Below are positions 1 to 7,402 of a DNA stretch of 64,000 bases, piece after piece. Below the pieces are notes generated by a model. That model searched no databases and was not told where the DNA came from. It was given only the letters and a program-made list of their open reading frames with translations. Every line of letters starts with the position of its first letter. Position 1 is the stretch's first letter. The position numbers were made by a program, and so were the translations under genes. The stretch lies in the NCBI GenBank assembly GCA_036272595.1, contig DATAYM010000076.1, forward strand, positions 73,447 to 137,446, in the 5' to 3' direction. This stretch comes from Poindextera sp036272595 (GTDB lineage: Bacteria; Pseudomonadota; Alphaproteobacteria; Caulobacterales; Caulobacteraceae).

Positions 1-193
1 CCAGGAGGCCCATCACGGCCATGAAGGTCTGGCTCTTCCCCGACCCGCTCTCCCCGACCACGCCCAGGCATTCGCCGCGCGCGACGGACAGCGAAATCCC
101 CCGCACCGCCTGCACAAGCCCGTCATAGGTCTGGAACGCGATGCGCAGCCGGTCGATGGCCAGGACGGGAATGTTGTCGCCAGTGTCGGGCAA
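1..193 (-). CDS. Peptide-type ABC transporter ATP-binding protein, N-terminal part (runs off the window)
   Basis: Reading the minus strand gives an open frame whose product contains the Walker A loop GESGSGKS about 50 residues in, preceded by the segment VLAIDRLRIAFQ and VQAVRGISLSVARGE, typical of the DppD/OppD family that powers oligopeptide uptake or export at the inner membrane. Only about 64 residues lie in the window; the Q-loop, signature and Walker B are beyond position 1. No in-frame ATG or GTG precedes the conserved region after the upstream stop, so a TTG at 191-193 is the most likely start; an ATT at 254-256 is the only longer rare alternative. The gene lies 94 bp downstream of the HEPN gene on the same strand. 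Confidence 0.8.
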   Translation of the reverse strand, partial: MPDTGDNIPVLAIDRLRIAFQTYDGLVQAVRGISLSVARGECLGVVGESGSGKSQTFMAVMGLL

Positions 194-287
194 GAGGGCG
201 TCCGCGTGAGGGGGGCTAGGATGGACACAGTAGCGTGGCGGGGTGAGAGCGCCAATCGCAGAGCTGACTAGCTAGAGGTCGCTCTTG

Positions 288-836
288 TCAGGTTTTGCCT
301 AAGCCAATCTGAGCAAGCTTGGCTTTGCGAAGGAGATGCTGCGCGAACACCACGAGTTCCAGGGCCAACTCTGGTTCATCCACCCAGCCAAATTCGTGGG
401 TGGTGGGATTGCGTATTCCTAGCATCGCCCCGGAGTACAGGCGGTGATAGCCCTTCTGCTCGTCAATCTGTGACTGCGTTTCCATCGTGGTCCACCGCAG
501 GTGTGGAGCATTTGGCGCGAACACCTGATCCATCAACGTAGTGCCGGTCTGAAGTATGCTCGGCACCCTGTCGGCGATGAATTTGTCGACGGCCTTAAAG
601 GCTTCTGCGACCGATAGATTGTAGTGCCCGGATGCGAACAGATCGGAAGAAACGGCCCTGATCTCAGGCTCAATCACCAGTCGAGCGAACACGCTGGCGG
701 GTTCCGATGCTTCTGCCGTTGGCGAGGGAAGGCTGAGCATCCGTGGCGCGGGAAGAGCAAGCACAGACCGGGCCAGACCCGTCTCAAGCAGGTGTTCCTG
801 GAACCTCCGAATACCATCAAGAATTCGGAGCGTCAT
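288..836 (-). CDS. HEPN-like TIGR02391/Hypoth_Ymh family protein, putative ribonuclease
   Basis: 182 aa. The C-terminal half matches my memory of the TIGR02391 (Hypoth_Ymh) family: a YNLSVAEAFK helix at 72-81, a G-LM-VF segment at 98-106 and the GIRNPTTH motif at 140-147. Arg142, Asn143 and His147 make an RNxxxH motif, the metal-independent RNase signature of HEPN domains. The N-terminal 50 residues are not conserved to my eye. The start ATG lies inside the 3' end of the DUF5343 gene (20-nt overlap), so the two are probably translationally coupled; the upstream SD is weak, which fits coupling. Family members occur widely in accessory regions next to defence genes, but the function is not established; toxin or abortive-infection RNase is inference. 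Confidence 0.75.
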   Translation of the reverse strand: MTLRILDGIRRFQEHLLETGLARSVLALPAPRMLSLPSPTAEASEPASVFARLVIEPEIRAVSSDLFASGHYNLSVAEAFKAVDKFIADRVPSILQTGTTLMDQVFAPNAPHLRWTTMETQSQIDEQKGYHRLYSGAMLGIRNPTTHEFGWVDEPELALELVVFAQHLLRKAKLAQIGLGKT

Positions 837-1539
837 AGAGGTAGCGTCTCATCGCCTGAAAGATGGATTCAATCTGTTCTGTGCCCGCATCTGCGCTGAT
901 GTGAATCTGGACATTCACGTTCAGTGGAAATGCATCGCTACCAGATCTCAGACCTCCTGCGCCGCTGTCGCCCTTACCGCCGCGGTCGCCGCTGCCGCCG
1001 TTATCAGATGTCCGGCCGCCGCCACGGTTGCTCGCCGCCGCTTGACGTTCCGCTTTCGGGACCGCAGTCCGCGCGCGAGGAGCGCCTTCACCCTGCGCGG
1101 CTTTCACGACACCGCGCGGAGCTTCGTTAGGGGTCGGGCTCGAAATCAGAAGATAGGTAGCCGCCTTATTGCCAGCGGCGCCTTGCCCTAGACCCTCTCG
1201 TAGAAACCACGAGACCACCTTCTGCCGTTCGGCATCGCCGGGTGGCGCAACGTGGATTAAGCCCTCGGGGTAGGTCGACTGAATGATCTGCTCCACTGCT
1301 TCCGGGTAGGACTCGTCTAGTCGCCATTTCTGCGCCAGAGGCGTCGGTTTGTTCTCGTCTGAGAGGATGCCGACGCTACGCAACTCTACGAGGTAAGCGC
1401 GCGCCGCAGCCTCTTGAACACCAAGCGTCACACCGAGCAAGCGTTCATCTATAGTAGCATTTGGGGTGCGCTGAAGAATAGAGCGAACGCCCCACCAGAC
1501 GGTGCTGGGAATCTGGGGGTAGCGAGTTTTATCGGCCAT
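817..1539 (-). CDS. DUF5343 domain protein, partner of the HEPN gene
   Basis: 240 aa. Residues about 6-95 carry the DUF5343 pattern: a YPQIPSTVWW opening, a short winged-helix-like region with an A-rich helix, GILSDENKPTPLAQKWR, then a SYPEAVEQI and TYPEGL region. About residues 130-200 are a Ser/Gly/Ala-rich linker, followed by a conserved tail with NVNVQIHIS and EQIESIFQAMRRYLY at the extreme C-terminus, a segment common in this family. The ATG at 1539 was chosen because AAGGAG stands 6 nt upstream; a longer in-frame extension to 1596 lacks an SD. The gene overlaps the HEPN gene by 20 nt. It may act as a sensor or antitoxin-like regulator; that is inference. Confidence 0.75.
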   Translation of the reverse strand: MADKTRYPQIPSTVWWGVRSILQRTPNATIDERLLGVTLGVQEAAARAYLVELRSVGILSDENKPTPLAQKWRLDESYPEAVEQIIQSTYPEGLIHVAPPGDAERQKVVSWFLREGLGQGAAGNKAATYLLISSPTPNEAPRGVVKAAQGEGAPRARTAVPKAERQAAASNRGGGRTSDNGGSGDRGGKGDSGAGGLRSGSDAFPLNVNVQIHISADAGTEQIESIFQAMRRYLYDAPNS

Positions 1540-1545
1540 CAAATT

Positions 1546-1551
1546 CTCCTT
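1546..1551 (-). promoter_or_regulatory. Strong Shine-Dalgarno deciding the DUF5343 start
   Basis: On the minus strand AAGGAG precedes ATG 1539 by 6 nt. It supports the 240-residue product over the longer frame that starts at 1596 and leaves about 120 bp of relatively AT-rich DNA (1540-1660) as the promoter region of the cassette. Confidence 0.7.
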
Positions 1552-1662
1552 CATGTGAAGGATGCCACACAACGATCTTTCGTCAATCGGAATCAAATAT
1601 ACCTATAATCAACGAGATAGGAGGTAGTGTGGGAGTGGTGCGCGACTCGGTAGGTCGATCCA

Positions 1663-1761
1663 TCAAGCGCGCTCAGTGTCGCTGAGATGGTGCAGCCGCT
1701 GGATCGGCGTCGGCCCCTCGAGCAGGGCAATGCGGGGAAAGGTCGAGAGGGCGTCGATCAC
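1663..1761 (-). pseudogene. dcyD: N-terminal remnant of a D-cysteine desulfhydrase gene
   Basis: A GTG-started frame of 32 codons reads MIDALSTFPRI, then ALLEGPTPIQRL, then HHLSD, and ends at TGA after TERA. This closely resembles the first 30 residues of D-cysteine desulfhydrase / ACC deaminase-like PLP enzymes (pattern L-FPR--L---PTP---L---S). The next family landmark, the PLP lysine region (KRDD...GGNK), is absent, so the gene is cut after about a tenth of its length. The break lies next to the DUF5343 cassette upstream region, in the same orientation, suggesting the cassette replaced the rest of the gene. Short length limits certainty. Confidence 0.5.
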
Positions 1762-1986
1762 GCGCGGTGGGCTCCCAAGGTTCGGCCGTTTCGTTGCGGT
1801 CGGGCTTGAGTCCGGTTCTAGCCCGCCGTCACGCACGCTCGGCCAATGCCGCCACCGCCGACCCCGGTTCGGCGAACGGTGCAATGAGGTGGTCATGGCG
1901 ATTATTTCGGCGCAAAAGACGACGGCGTCGCTTTGATTGCTCCGGTCGCCGGTGGCATACGGGCCGGTAGAGGAGTTGTGCAGTCG

Positions 1987-2490
1987 ATGGCCGCGGACGC
2001 TTACGATCTGGATATCGATCACCAGACGTTGCTTGATCTGGTGGCGGGGACCTATCCGCAGATCGCCCGAGTGCTGCTCAAACCGTTGCTCGACCTTCTG
2101 AGCGTGTCGCGCGAGGCGTGCGGCGGCGACGCCGACAAGTTCCTGATCATGCTGGTGATCGCCATCCGCACCACCGAGCACGCGCTGTTCGCCACCTTCA
2201 GCCAGGCGGAGCTGTTGAGCGGCGAGGTGCCGGTGTTTCCGAGCCTGGGGACCAATGTGCGTTCGGTGGCCGATTCCATCCGCGCGCCGCGGGAGACGGT
2301 GCGGCGCAAGGTGGCCGAGCTGACCGAGGCGGGCTGGATCGCGCGCCAGGGCAACGAGCTGCGCTTCACCGCCGTGGCCTATCAGCAGCTGGCCGGCGCG
2401 CGCGTGGCGATCGAGCAGCTGGCGGTGCGCAATTTCGAGACCGTGGCCGAACTGGTGCGCCAGTCCAGGATCCCGGCGCGGGCGCCCTAG
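1987..2490 (+). CDS. Winged-helix (MarR/Crp-like HTH) transcriptional regulator
   Basis: 167 aa from ATG 1987. The N-terminal half is predicted helical (YPQIARVLLKPLLDLL, then a second long helix at DKFLIMLVIAIRTTEH). The C-terminal half contains SLGTNVRSVADSIRAPRETVRRKVAELTEAGW in register with a winged helix-turn-helix: an alanine-rich helix, a turn at RAP, and recognition helix ETVRRKVAEL followed by a wing at GNELRFTAV. GAGGAG stands 11 nt upstream of the chosen start; an in-frame ATG at 1933 would add 18 residues without an SD. The gene converges on the response regulator with a 4-nt overlap. Ligand and targets are unknown. Confidence 0.65.
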   Translation: MAADAYDLDIDHQTLLDLVAGTYPQIARVLLKPLLDLLSVSREACGGDADKFLIMLVIAIRTTEHALFATFSQAELLSGEVPVFPSLGTNVRSVADSIRAPRETVRRKVAELTEAGWIARQGNELRFTAVAYQQLAGARVAIEQLAVRNFETVAELVRQSRIPARAP

Positions 2491-2876
2491 GCCTTTTCGC
2501 TGTCGCTGGCGGTCAGCGCTTCCAGCGCCGCCATGAGCTGCTCGGTCGTGAAGGGCTTGGCCAGGGTGCGGTCGGCGCCGATCCGCTCGGCCAGGTCGAG
2601 CAGGTTCAGGACCCGCAGCTGGCCGCGGCCGGTGATCGCCAGGATCTTGATGGCGGGGGAGAGGCGTCGGGCGTGGCCGATCAGTTCGATGCCGTCGACG
2701 TCCGGCATGAGGATGTCGGTGATCAGGATGTCGACGGGCGCCTGGCGAAGCCTGCGCAGCGCCTCGCCGCCGCCTTCGAGCCCCTGGGCCTGGTACCCCT
2801 GGTCGCGCAGGGCGCGACAGACCACGTCCAAAAGGATCGGGTCGTCGTCTACGACCAGAACCGACGCTGTGGGCAT
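2487..2876 (-). CDS. Single-domain response regulator (CheY-like receiver)
   Basis: 129 aa, almost exactly one receiver domain. VLVVDDD near residue 5-11 gives the acidic pocket, ILITDILMPDVDG contains the phospho-acceptor Asp at about residue 50, AITGRG supplies the switch Thr, and LAKPF supplies the conserved Lys near residue 107. There is no output domain, so it probably relays phosphate or acts by protein binding. ATG 2876 is preferred; an in-frame TTG at 2909 would add 11 residues. No histidine kinase is adjacent, so the partner is elsewhere in the genome. Confidence 0.85.
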   Translation of the reverse strand: MPTASVLVVDDDPILLDVVCRALRDQGYQAQGLEGGGEALRRLRQAPVDILITDILMPDVDGIELIGHARRLSPAIKILAITGRGQLRVLNLLDLAERIGADRTLAKPFTTEQLMAALEALTASDSEKA

Positions 2877-2979
2877 GAGGGCGGATCCAGACTCTACTGG
2901 CGTCACCAAGCCGGGCGCCGGGCGGGTTTCGCCACCGTGGGTGGACCCATTATGGGCCCCAAGGGCCCAGCTTGGGTCC

Positions 2980-4230
2980 TTATGTCGCAGGCGGCGGCGG
3001 CGAGGCGACGCTGGCGTGGGTGAAGCCGGCGACGGCGGCGTCGTCGACGGCGGTGGGGGCGGGCAGGCCGTGGATAATCAGGTTGGGGCTGACCGTCTGG
3101 GCGGCGATGACGAAGGCCTTCATCCGGGTTGCGGCGTCGGGCTGGTTGAGGCCGAGCAGCGGGGCCTCGACGGCCAGGCCGCGCAGCCCGCAGGCCTTGA
3201 CCGCGGCCAGGGCCGGCTTGCTGGGGCGCACCCGGCCGACCACGCCGGCGACCAGCGAGCGGACCAGGCCGGCGGTCTCCAGCAGCCGGCTCGGCGGCAC
3301 GCCGGCGTCCAGGCCGCAGAGCTCGAGCAGCATGGAGGCGCGCATGGCCTCGCGCACCGACCGGGTGAGCCCGAGCAGGCGAAGCCGGGCGTGCTGGACC
3401 GCCAGCGACGAGAAGCTGACCGGCACGTGCAGGGTGAGCGGGCCGCCCTGGTCGGCGGATTCTTCCAGCAGGGTGGCGGCATAGGCGAATGTGGCCATGT
3501 CGACGGCCTCCAGCTCGGCGGCGCTGGCGCCCAGGGGCACGCCCGCGCGGCCGATCACGAACGACATGATCAGGCCGCGGCGCAGGTTCCACACCGGCTC
3601 GACGGTCAGGCGGATGTCGAACGGCTCCTGCTTCGGCAGGGCGAGCTCGACGACGCTGGTGCGTCCGGCCAGCGGCGGGCGCCAGTCGGCCGGCGGCGAC
3701 GCCTGGCCGCCCAGCTCTTCGGCGGCGCCGGCGGCGGTCCGGCTGGCGGCGCGGGCGCGGGCCAGGCGCGCCAGGTCGACCGGCGCCGAGACGATGGCGC
3801 CCTCGGCCACGTCGGTGACCACGCGCACGACGATGTCGCCCGAGCGGATCTCGCCGAGGAAGAACTTCAGCACCTCCTGCAGGATGCTGAGGCAGAGGGC
3901 CTGGGCGGCGAAGCCGGGCGCGCTGGGCGCGGCGACCAGGTAGTTGATGTCGTCGATGCGCACGGCCAGGTCCGCCGGGCCCAGCTTGCGCCGGAACTCC
4001 TGCTCAACATGCTCCCAGACGCGGCCCTTCTTGGCGGACCAGCGGTCGCCGAGCTGGCGGCGGATGGCGTCCAGCCCGATCATGTTGACCGCGCCGGTCT
4101 TCAGGACGCCGGAATCGCGGATGCGCTCCAGCGTATCGCGGGCGCTGACCGACGATATCCGGTCGATGCGGTTGTCGGCCACCGCCTGCGCGGCGCCGGC
4201 GGCCAGGCTGGGAGCGGTGGCGGCGGGCAT
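2980..4230 (-). CDS. Hypothetical protein, possibly a degenerate GGDEF/EAL-type protein
   Basis: 416 aa, no signal peptide or membrane segment. Residues 50-135 (RDSGVLKTGAVNMIGLD, then DLAVRIDDINYLVAAP, then ILQEVLKFFLGE) have the strand-helix spacing of a cyclase-like fold without a GGDEF motif. The C-terminal 220 residues look like an EAL barrel in outline (VEPVWNLRRGLIMSF near 225, a late NLIIHGLP strand), but no ExL catalytic signature or metal ligands are visible. If the reading is right it would be a non-catalytic c-di-GMP-related or scaffold protein. I do not recognise a named family with confidence. A TTAG-N7-TTAA sequence lies 26-40 nt upstream of the ATG. Confidence 0.55.
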   Translation of the reverse strand: MPAATAPSLAAGAAQAVADNRIDRISSVSARDTLERIRDSGVLKTGAVNMIGLDAIRRQLGDRWSAKKGRVWEHVEQEFRRKLGPADLAVRIDDINYLVAAPSAPGFAAQALCLSILQEVLKFFLGEIRSGDIVVRVVTDVAEGAIVSAPVDLARLARARAASRTAAGAAEELGGQASPPADWRPPLAGRTSVVELALPKQEPFDIRLTVEPVWNLRRGLIMSFVIGRAGVPLGASAAELEAVDMATFAYAATLLEESADQGGPLTLHVPVSFSSLAVQHARLRLLGLTRSVREAMRASMLLELCGLDAGVPPSRLLETAGLVRSLVAGVVGRVRPSKPALAAVKACGLRGLAVEAPLLGLNQPDAATRMKAFVIAAQTVSPNLIIHGLPAPTAVDDAAVAGFTHASVASPPPPAT

Positions 4231-4255
4231 GGTGGCGCATTATCCAGCCGCCGGC

Positions 4256-4270
4256 TTAGTCGGAGCTTAA
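4256..4270. promoter_or_regulatory. Candidate CtrA-like box upstream of the degenerate GGDEF/EAL-like gene
   Basis: TTAG, seven bases, TTAA: one mismatch from the CtrA consensus TTAA-N7-TTAA of Caulobacterales. It lies 26 nt upstream of the start codon at 4230. A single near-match in 64 kb could be chance. Confidence 0.25.
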
Positions 4271-4312
4271 CGTCCGCAATATGCCGCAGGCCTGCGGCTA
4301 ATCCCGTTTCAT

Positions 4313-4459
4313 CCGCTCATCCCCGCGCACGCGGGGACCCAGGCGTTTTTACCGCCAAGGACGCCAAGTTCGCCAAGAAGAGTAGAGGTCAGCGCTGCCC
4401 CTTGGCGTCCTTGGCGAGCTTGGCGGTAAATCTTCACCCCGCTTTCGCGGGATGAGCGG
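4313..4459. repeat. Composite hairpin element (outer REP-like arms, inner CGCCAAG tandem arms)
   Basis: Outer arms at 4313-4327 (CCGCTCATCCCCGCG) and 4446-4459 are inverted repeats differing by one inserted C; each is part of a small GC hairpin. Inside, 4348-4377 and 4401-4430 form a second pair of 30-nt inverted arms, each made of three imperfect 9-10-mers around CGCCAAG and ending in TTTACC/GGTAAA. The element fills the gap between the divergently placed 5' end at 4230 and the 3' end of galE, and can fold as one long stem on either strand. The same architecture recurs at 10595-10798. Confidence 0.8.
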
Positions 4460-4463
4460 GCTT

Positions 4464-5435
4464 TTACGCGGGCGCCAGATGGAACGCCGCCGCCGTGCGG
4501 ATCAGGGTGTCGACGTCGGAGCGGCCAGGGGTCCAGCCGAGCAGGCGCTTGGCGCGGGCGGGATCGGCGACCAGGCAGGGCGGATCGCCGGGTCGGCGCG
4601 GGGCCATCTCGTAGTCGATCGGATGGCCCAGCACGCGGCCGGCGGCGGCGACGATCTCAAGGTTCGACAGGCCCGATCCGCTGCCCAGGTTCAGCGCCTG
4701 GCTCTCGCCGCCTTCCGCCAGAAAGCGCAGGGCGGCGACATGGGCGTCGGCCAGGTCGCTGACATGGACATAGTCGCGCACCACCGAGCCGTCCGGGGTG
4801 GGATAGTCGGAGCCGTAGACCTGCAAGGTGCGGCCGTCGCGCACGGCCTTGAGGACGTTGGGGATCAGGTGGGTCTCCGGCTCGTGCCGCTCGCCCGCCT
4901 CGCCGTCCGGATCGGCGCCGGCGGCGTTGAAATAGCGCAGGGCGCACCAGGACAATCCCTGCGCCCGGCCGACCCAGCGCAGCGCCCCCTCGATCACCCG
5001 CTTGGTCTCGCCATAGGGGTTGATCGGGTTCTGCGGCGCGTCCTCCGGGATCGGATCGCTGGAGGCCAGGCCATAGACCGCGGCGCTGGAGGAAAAGACC
5101 ATGCGGTTGACCCCCTCGGCGCCCAGGGCCTCCAGCAGACGCAGGGTGCCGGAGACGTTGTTGGCGTAGTAGCGCGCCGGCTCGGCCACCGACTCGGCCA
5201 CCAGGCTCAGCGCCGCGAAATGCATGGCGGCGACGATATTGTGGTTGCTGATGGCCGCGCGCACGGCCTCGACATCGCCGAAATCCGCCTCGATCAGCGG
5301 TCCCCACTTGACCGCCTCGGCGTGGCCGGTGCGCAGATTGTCCAGGGTGACGGGCTTGTAGCCAGCTTGGCTGAGCGCTTTGCAGGCATGGGATCCGACA
5401 TAGCCGGCGCCGCCCAAGACCAGAATGGCGTCCAT
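4464..5435 (-). CDS. galE: UDP-glucose 4-epimerase
   Basis: 323 aa, typical length. Extended short-chain dehydrogenase fold: NAD-binding GGAGYVGSH at 8-16, a DNL motif closing the first beta-alpha-beta unit, SSSAAVYG at about 115-122, catalytic YGETK at about 141-145 (Tyr and Lys), and a C-terminal APRRPGDPP substrate region. The enzyme interconverts UDP-glucose and UDP-galactose for envelope polysaccharide in the cytoplasm. The following divergent gene is a sugar aminotransferase, and both probably supply polysaccharide precursors. The stop lies 4 bp from the composite repeat. Confidence 0.95.
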   Translation of the reverse strand: MDAILVLGGAGYVGSHACKALSQAGYKPVTLDNLRTGHAEAVKWGPLIEADFGDVEAVRAAISNHNIVAAMHFAALSLVAESVAEPARYYANNVSGTLRLLEALGAEGVNRMVFSSSAAVYGLASSDPIPEDAPQNPINPYGETKRVIEGALRWVGRAQGLSWCALRYFNAAGADPDGEAGERHEPETHLIPNVLKAVRDGRTLQVYGSDYPTPDGSVVRDYVHVSDLADAHVAALRFLAEGGESQALNLGSGSGLSNLEIVAAAGRVLGHPIDYEMAPRRPGDPPCLVADPARAKRLLGWTPGRSDVDTLIRTAAAFHLAPA

Positions 5436-5551
5436 GGCTAAGGCTCCGGCTCGCGAGGGTTCAAAGGAAACAGTCGGTTACAGGGATTGTGTCGCCGTTT
5501 CCAGGCTTGGCGGCTATGTGCGGCTCACCTTAAGGAAAACCCCTGATTCGC

Positions 5552-6745
5552 ATGCCCATTTCCCTCGTCCAGCGCGCCGCTGTCCAGCCGAGCATCGCCT
5601 TCATCGACCTGGCCGCCCAGCAGGCGCGCCTGCGTCCGCAGATCGATGCGGCCATCGCCCGCGTCCTCGCCCACGGCCAGTATGTGATGGGCCCCGAGGT
5701 TGGGGTGCTGGAGCGCCAGCTGGCCGCCTTCGCCGGCGCCGCCCATTGCGTCAGCTGCGCCAACGGCACCGAGGCGGTGGCCCTGCCGCTGATGGCCTGG
5801 GAGGTCGGGCCGGGCGACGCGGTGTTCTGCCCCAGCTTCACGTTCGCCGCCACCGGCGAGGTCATCCCCTGGCTGGGCGCCTCGCCGGTGTTCGTCGACA
5901 TCCGCTCCGACACCTACAACCTCGATCCCGAATGCCTCGAGAACGCCATCCTGGCGACGCTGAAGGACGGCAGGCTGAAGCCCCGGGCGATCATCGCCGT
6001 CGACCTGTTCGGCCAATCCGCCGACTATCCGGCCATCGCCGGCATCGCCCGCCGCTACGGGCTGAAGCTGATCGCCGATAGCGCCCAGTCGTTCGGCGCC
6101 ACCCTGCACGGCCGCCATCCGGTCAACTGGGCCGACGCCATGACCACCAGCTTCTTCCCGGCCAAGCCGCTGGGGGCCTACGGGGACGGCGGCGCCATCC
6201 TGACCGAGGACGACTGGCTGGCCGAGCGGATCGATTCCCTGCGCGTGCACGGCAAGGCGACCAAGAGCGACATCGAGGGCCACACCTTCGACCACGATCC
6301 GAAATACCTGAACCTGCGGGTCGGCATGAACAGCCGGCTGGACACCATGCAGGCGGCGATCCTGATCGAGAAGCTCAGGGTGTTCGAGGACGAGATCGGC
6401 TGGCGCAACGAGGCCGCCGACCGCTACACCGAGGGCCTCGCCGGATCGTCGGCGCGCACGCCGATCGTCATTGCGGGCGGCCTGTCGACCTGGGCGCAAT
6501 ATACCATCGAGCATGACGACCGCGACGGCCTGGCCACGCACCTGAAGGCCTACGACATCCCGACCGCGGCCTATTATCCGATGCCGATGCACACCCAGGA
6601 GGTCTATGCCGGCTATCCGCGGCCGGGCGGCCTGCCGGTCAGCGAGGCCAAGGCCGACCGGGTGCTCAGCCTGCCGATGCACGCCGATCTGGACGCCGAC
6701 ACCCAGGATCGAATCGTCGAGGCGGTGTTAAGCTTCAACGGCTAG
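5552..6745 (+). CDS. DegT/DnrJ/EryC1 family PLP-dependent sugar aminotransferase
   Basis: 397 aa. IAFIDLAAQQ and HGQYVMGPEV open the domain; CANGTEA binds the PLP phosphate; AVDLFGQSADY and IADSAQSFGA hold the PLP Asp; SFFPAKPLGAYGDGG contains the Schiff-base lysine at about residue 205; VHGK and LNLRVGMNSRLDTMQAAI complete the family pattern. Members transfer an amino group to keto-sugar nucleotides for O-antigen or capsule building blocks. The substrate cannot be read from sequence, though the family includes WlbC/WbpE-like enzymes. AAGGAAA lies about 13 nt before the ATG. It is divergent from galE with a 116-bp shared upstream region. Confidence 0.9.
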   Translation: MPISLVQRAAVQPSIAFIDLAAQQARLRPQIDAAIARVLAHGQYVMGPEVGVLERQLAAFAGAAHCVSCANGTEAVALPLMAWEVGPGDAVFCPSFTFAATGEVIPWLGASPVFVDIRSDTYNLDPECLENAILATLKDGRLKPRAIIAVDLFGQSADYPAIAGIARRYGLKLIADSAQSFGATLHGRHPVNWADAMTTSFFPAKPLGAYGDGGAILTEDDWLAERIDSLRVHGKATKSDIEGHTFDHDPKYLNLRVGMNSRLDTMQAAILIEKLRVFEDEIGWRNEAADRYTEGLAGSSARTPIVIAGGLSTWAQYTIEHDDRDGLATHLKAYDIPTAAYYPMPMHTQEVYAGYPRPGGLPVSEAKADRVLSLPMHADLDADTQDRIVEAVLSFNG

Positions 6746-6770
6746 GGTTTTCCGACAAGGGAACGGGCCG

Positions 6771-7181
6771 ATGAGGATCTGGGTGTTTGGGCTGGCGCTC
6801 GCCTTGGCGGCCGGATCCGCCGCCGCCCAGGACCTGGCCCCGCCGGGGCTGGCCTTCGAACTGCACCTGGACTGCACGGCCGCCCACGCGGGCGGCGAGG
6901 TGTTCGTCGACGTCACCGGCGACCAGGGCCGCATCCTGCTTGCCCGCGCCGCGGCGGCGCACAAGCGGGGCAATGACGACTGGAGGCCGCTTTCGGACAT
7001 CCAGGTCGACGACCATCTGATCACCGCGCGGTTTTCCACCGGCTTGCTCGGCGGCCTGCTCGGCGGTCCGTCGATGACCGTCGACCGGATGACCGGCCGC
7101 ATCGACATCTCCGGATCGCGCAACACCGCCTTCCACGGCGACTGCACCGCCATCGACCCCAACGCGGCGCGGAAGTTCTGA
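6771..7181 (+). CDS. Hypothetical secreted protein
   Basis: 136 aa with a signal peptide: MRIWVFGLALALAAG then SAAAQ, with cleavage expected after AAA. The mature part is small and contains two cysteines (LDCTA and GDCTA) that could pair. A Gly/Leu-rich GLLGGLLGG stretch sits in the middle. The start lies 25 bp after the aminotransferase stop with an AGGGAACGGG-type SD, so it may be cotranscribed. No family recognised. Confidence 0.65.
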   Translation: MRIWVFGLALALAAGSAAAQDLAPPGLAFELHLDCTAAHAGGEVFVDVTGDQGRILLARAAAAHKRGNDDWRPLSDIQVDDHLITARFSTGLLGGLLGGPSMTVDRMTGRIDISGSRNTAFHGDCTAIDPNAARKF

Positions 7182-7203
7182 GGGCCGCGCCAACCCCCCC
7201 GTC

Positions 7204-7237
7204 ATCCCCCGCTGGAGCGCAGCGGAACGCGGGGGAT
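7204..7237. repeat. REP-like GC hairpin
   Basis: ATCCCCCGC at 7204-7212 pairs exactly with GCGGGGGAT at 7229-7237, with an inner GCT/AGC pairing in the 16-nt loop. The GTCATCCCC opening resembles the outer arms of the two composite elements. It lies just after the secreted-protein gene and could also act as a transcript end, although there is no T-tract. Confidence 0.6.
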
Positions 7238-7402
7238 CCATACGCGCCGATCTTCGACGGTGATCATGGACGGCCCGAACACGCCGGGGCCACGACCGTT
7301 GAGGGCAGGTGGCGATGGCGAGCGAAGGGGACCGGGGCTAACCATCCCGGCCGCATCCAGCTACAGTTGCGCTCAACGAAAGCCGAATCCGGGGGGAAGG
7401 CC

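Noticed and set aside
1765..1986. Possible gene between the dcyD remnant and the HTH regulator
   Set aside because: Short overlapping frames here lack an SD and any recognisable motif; treated as intergenic.
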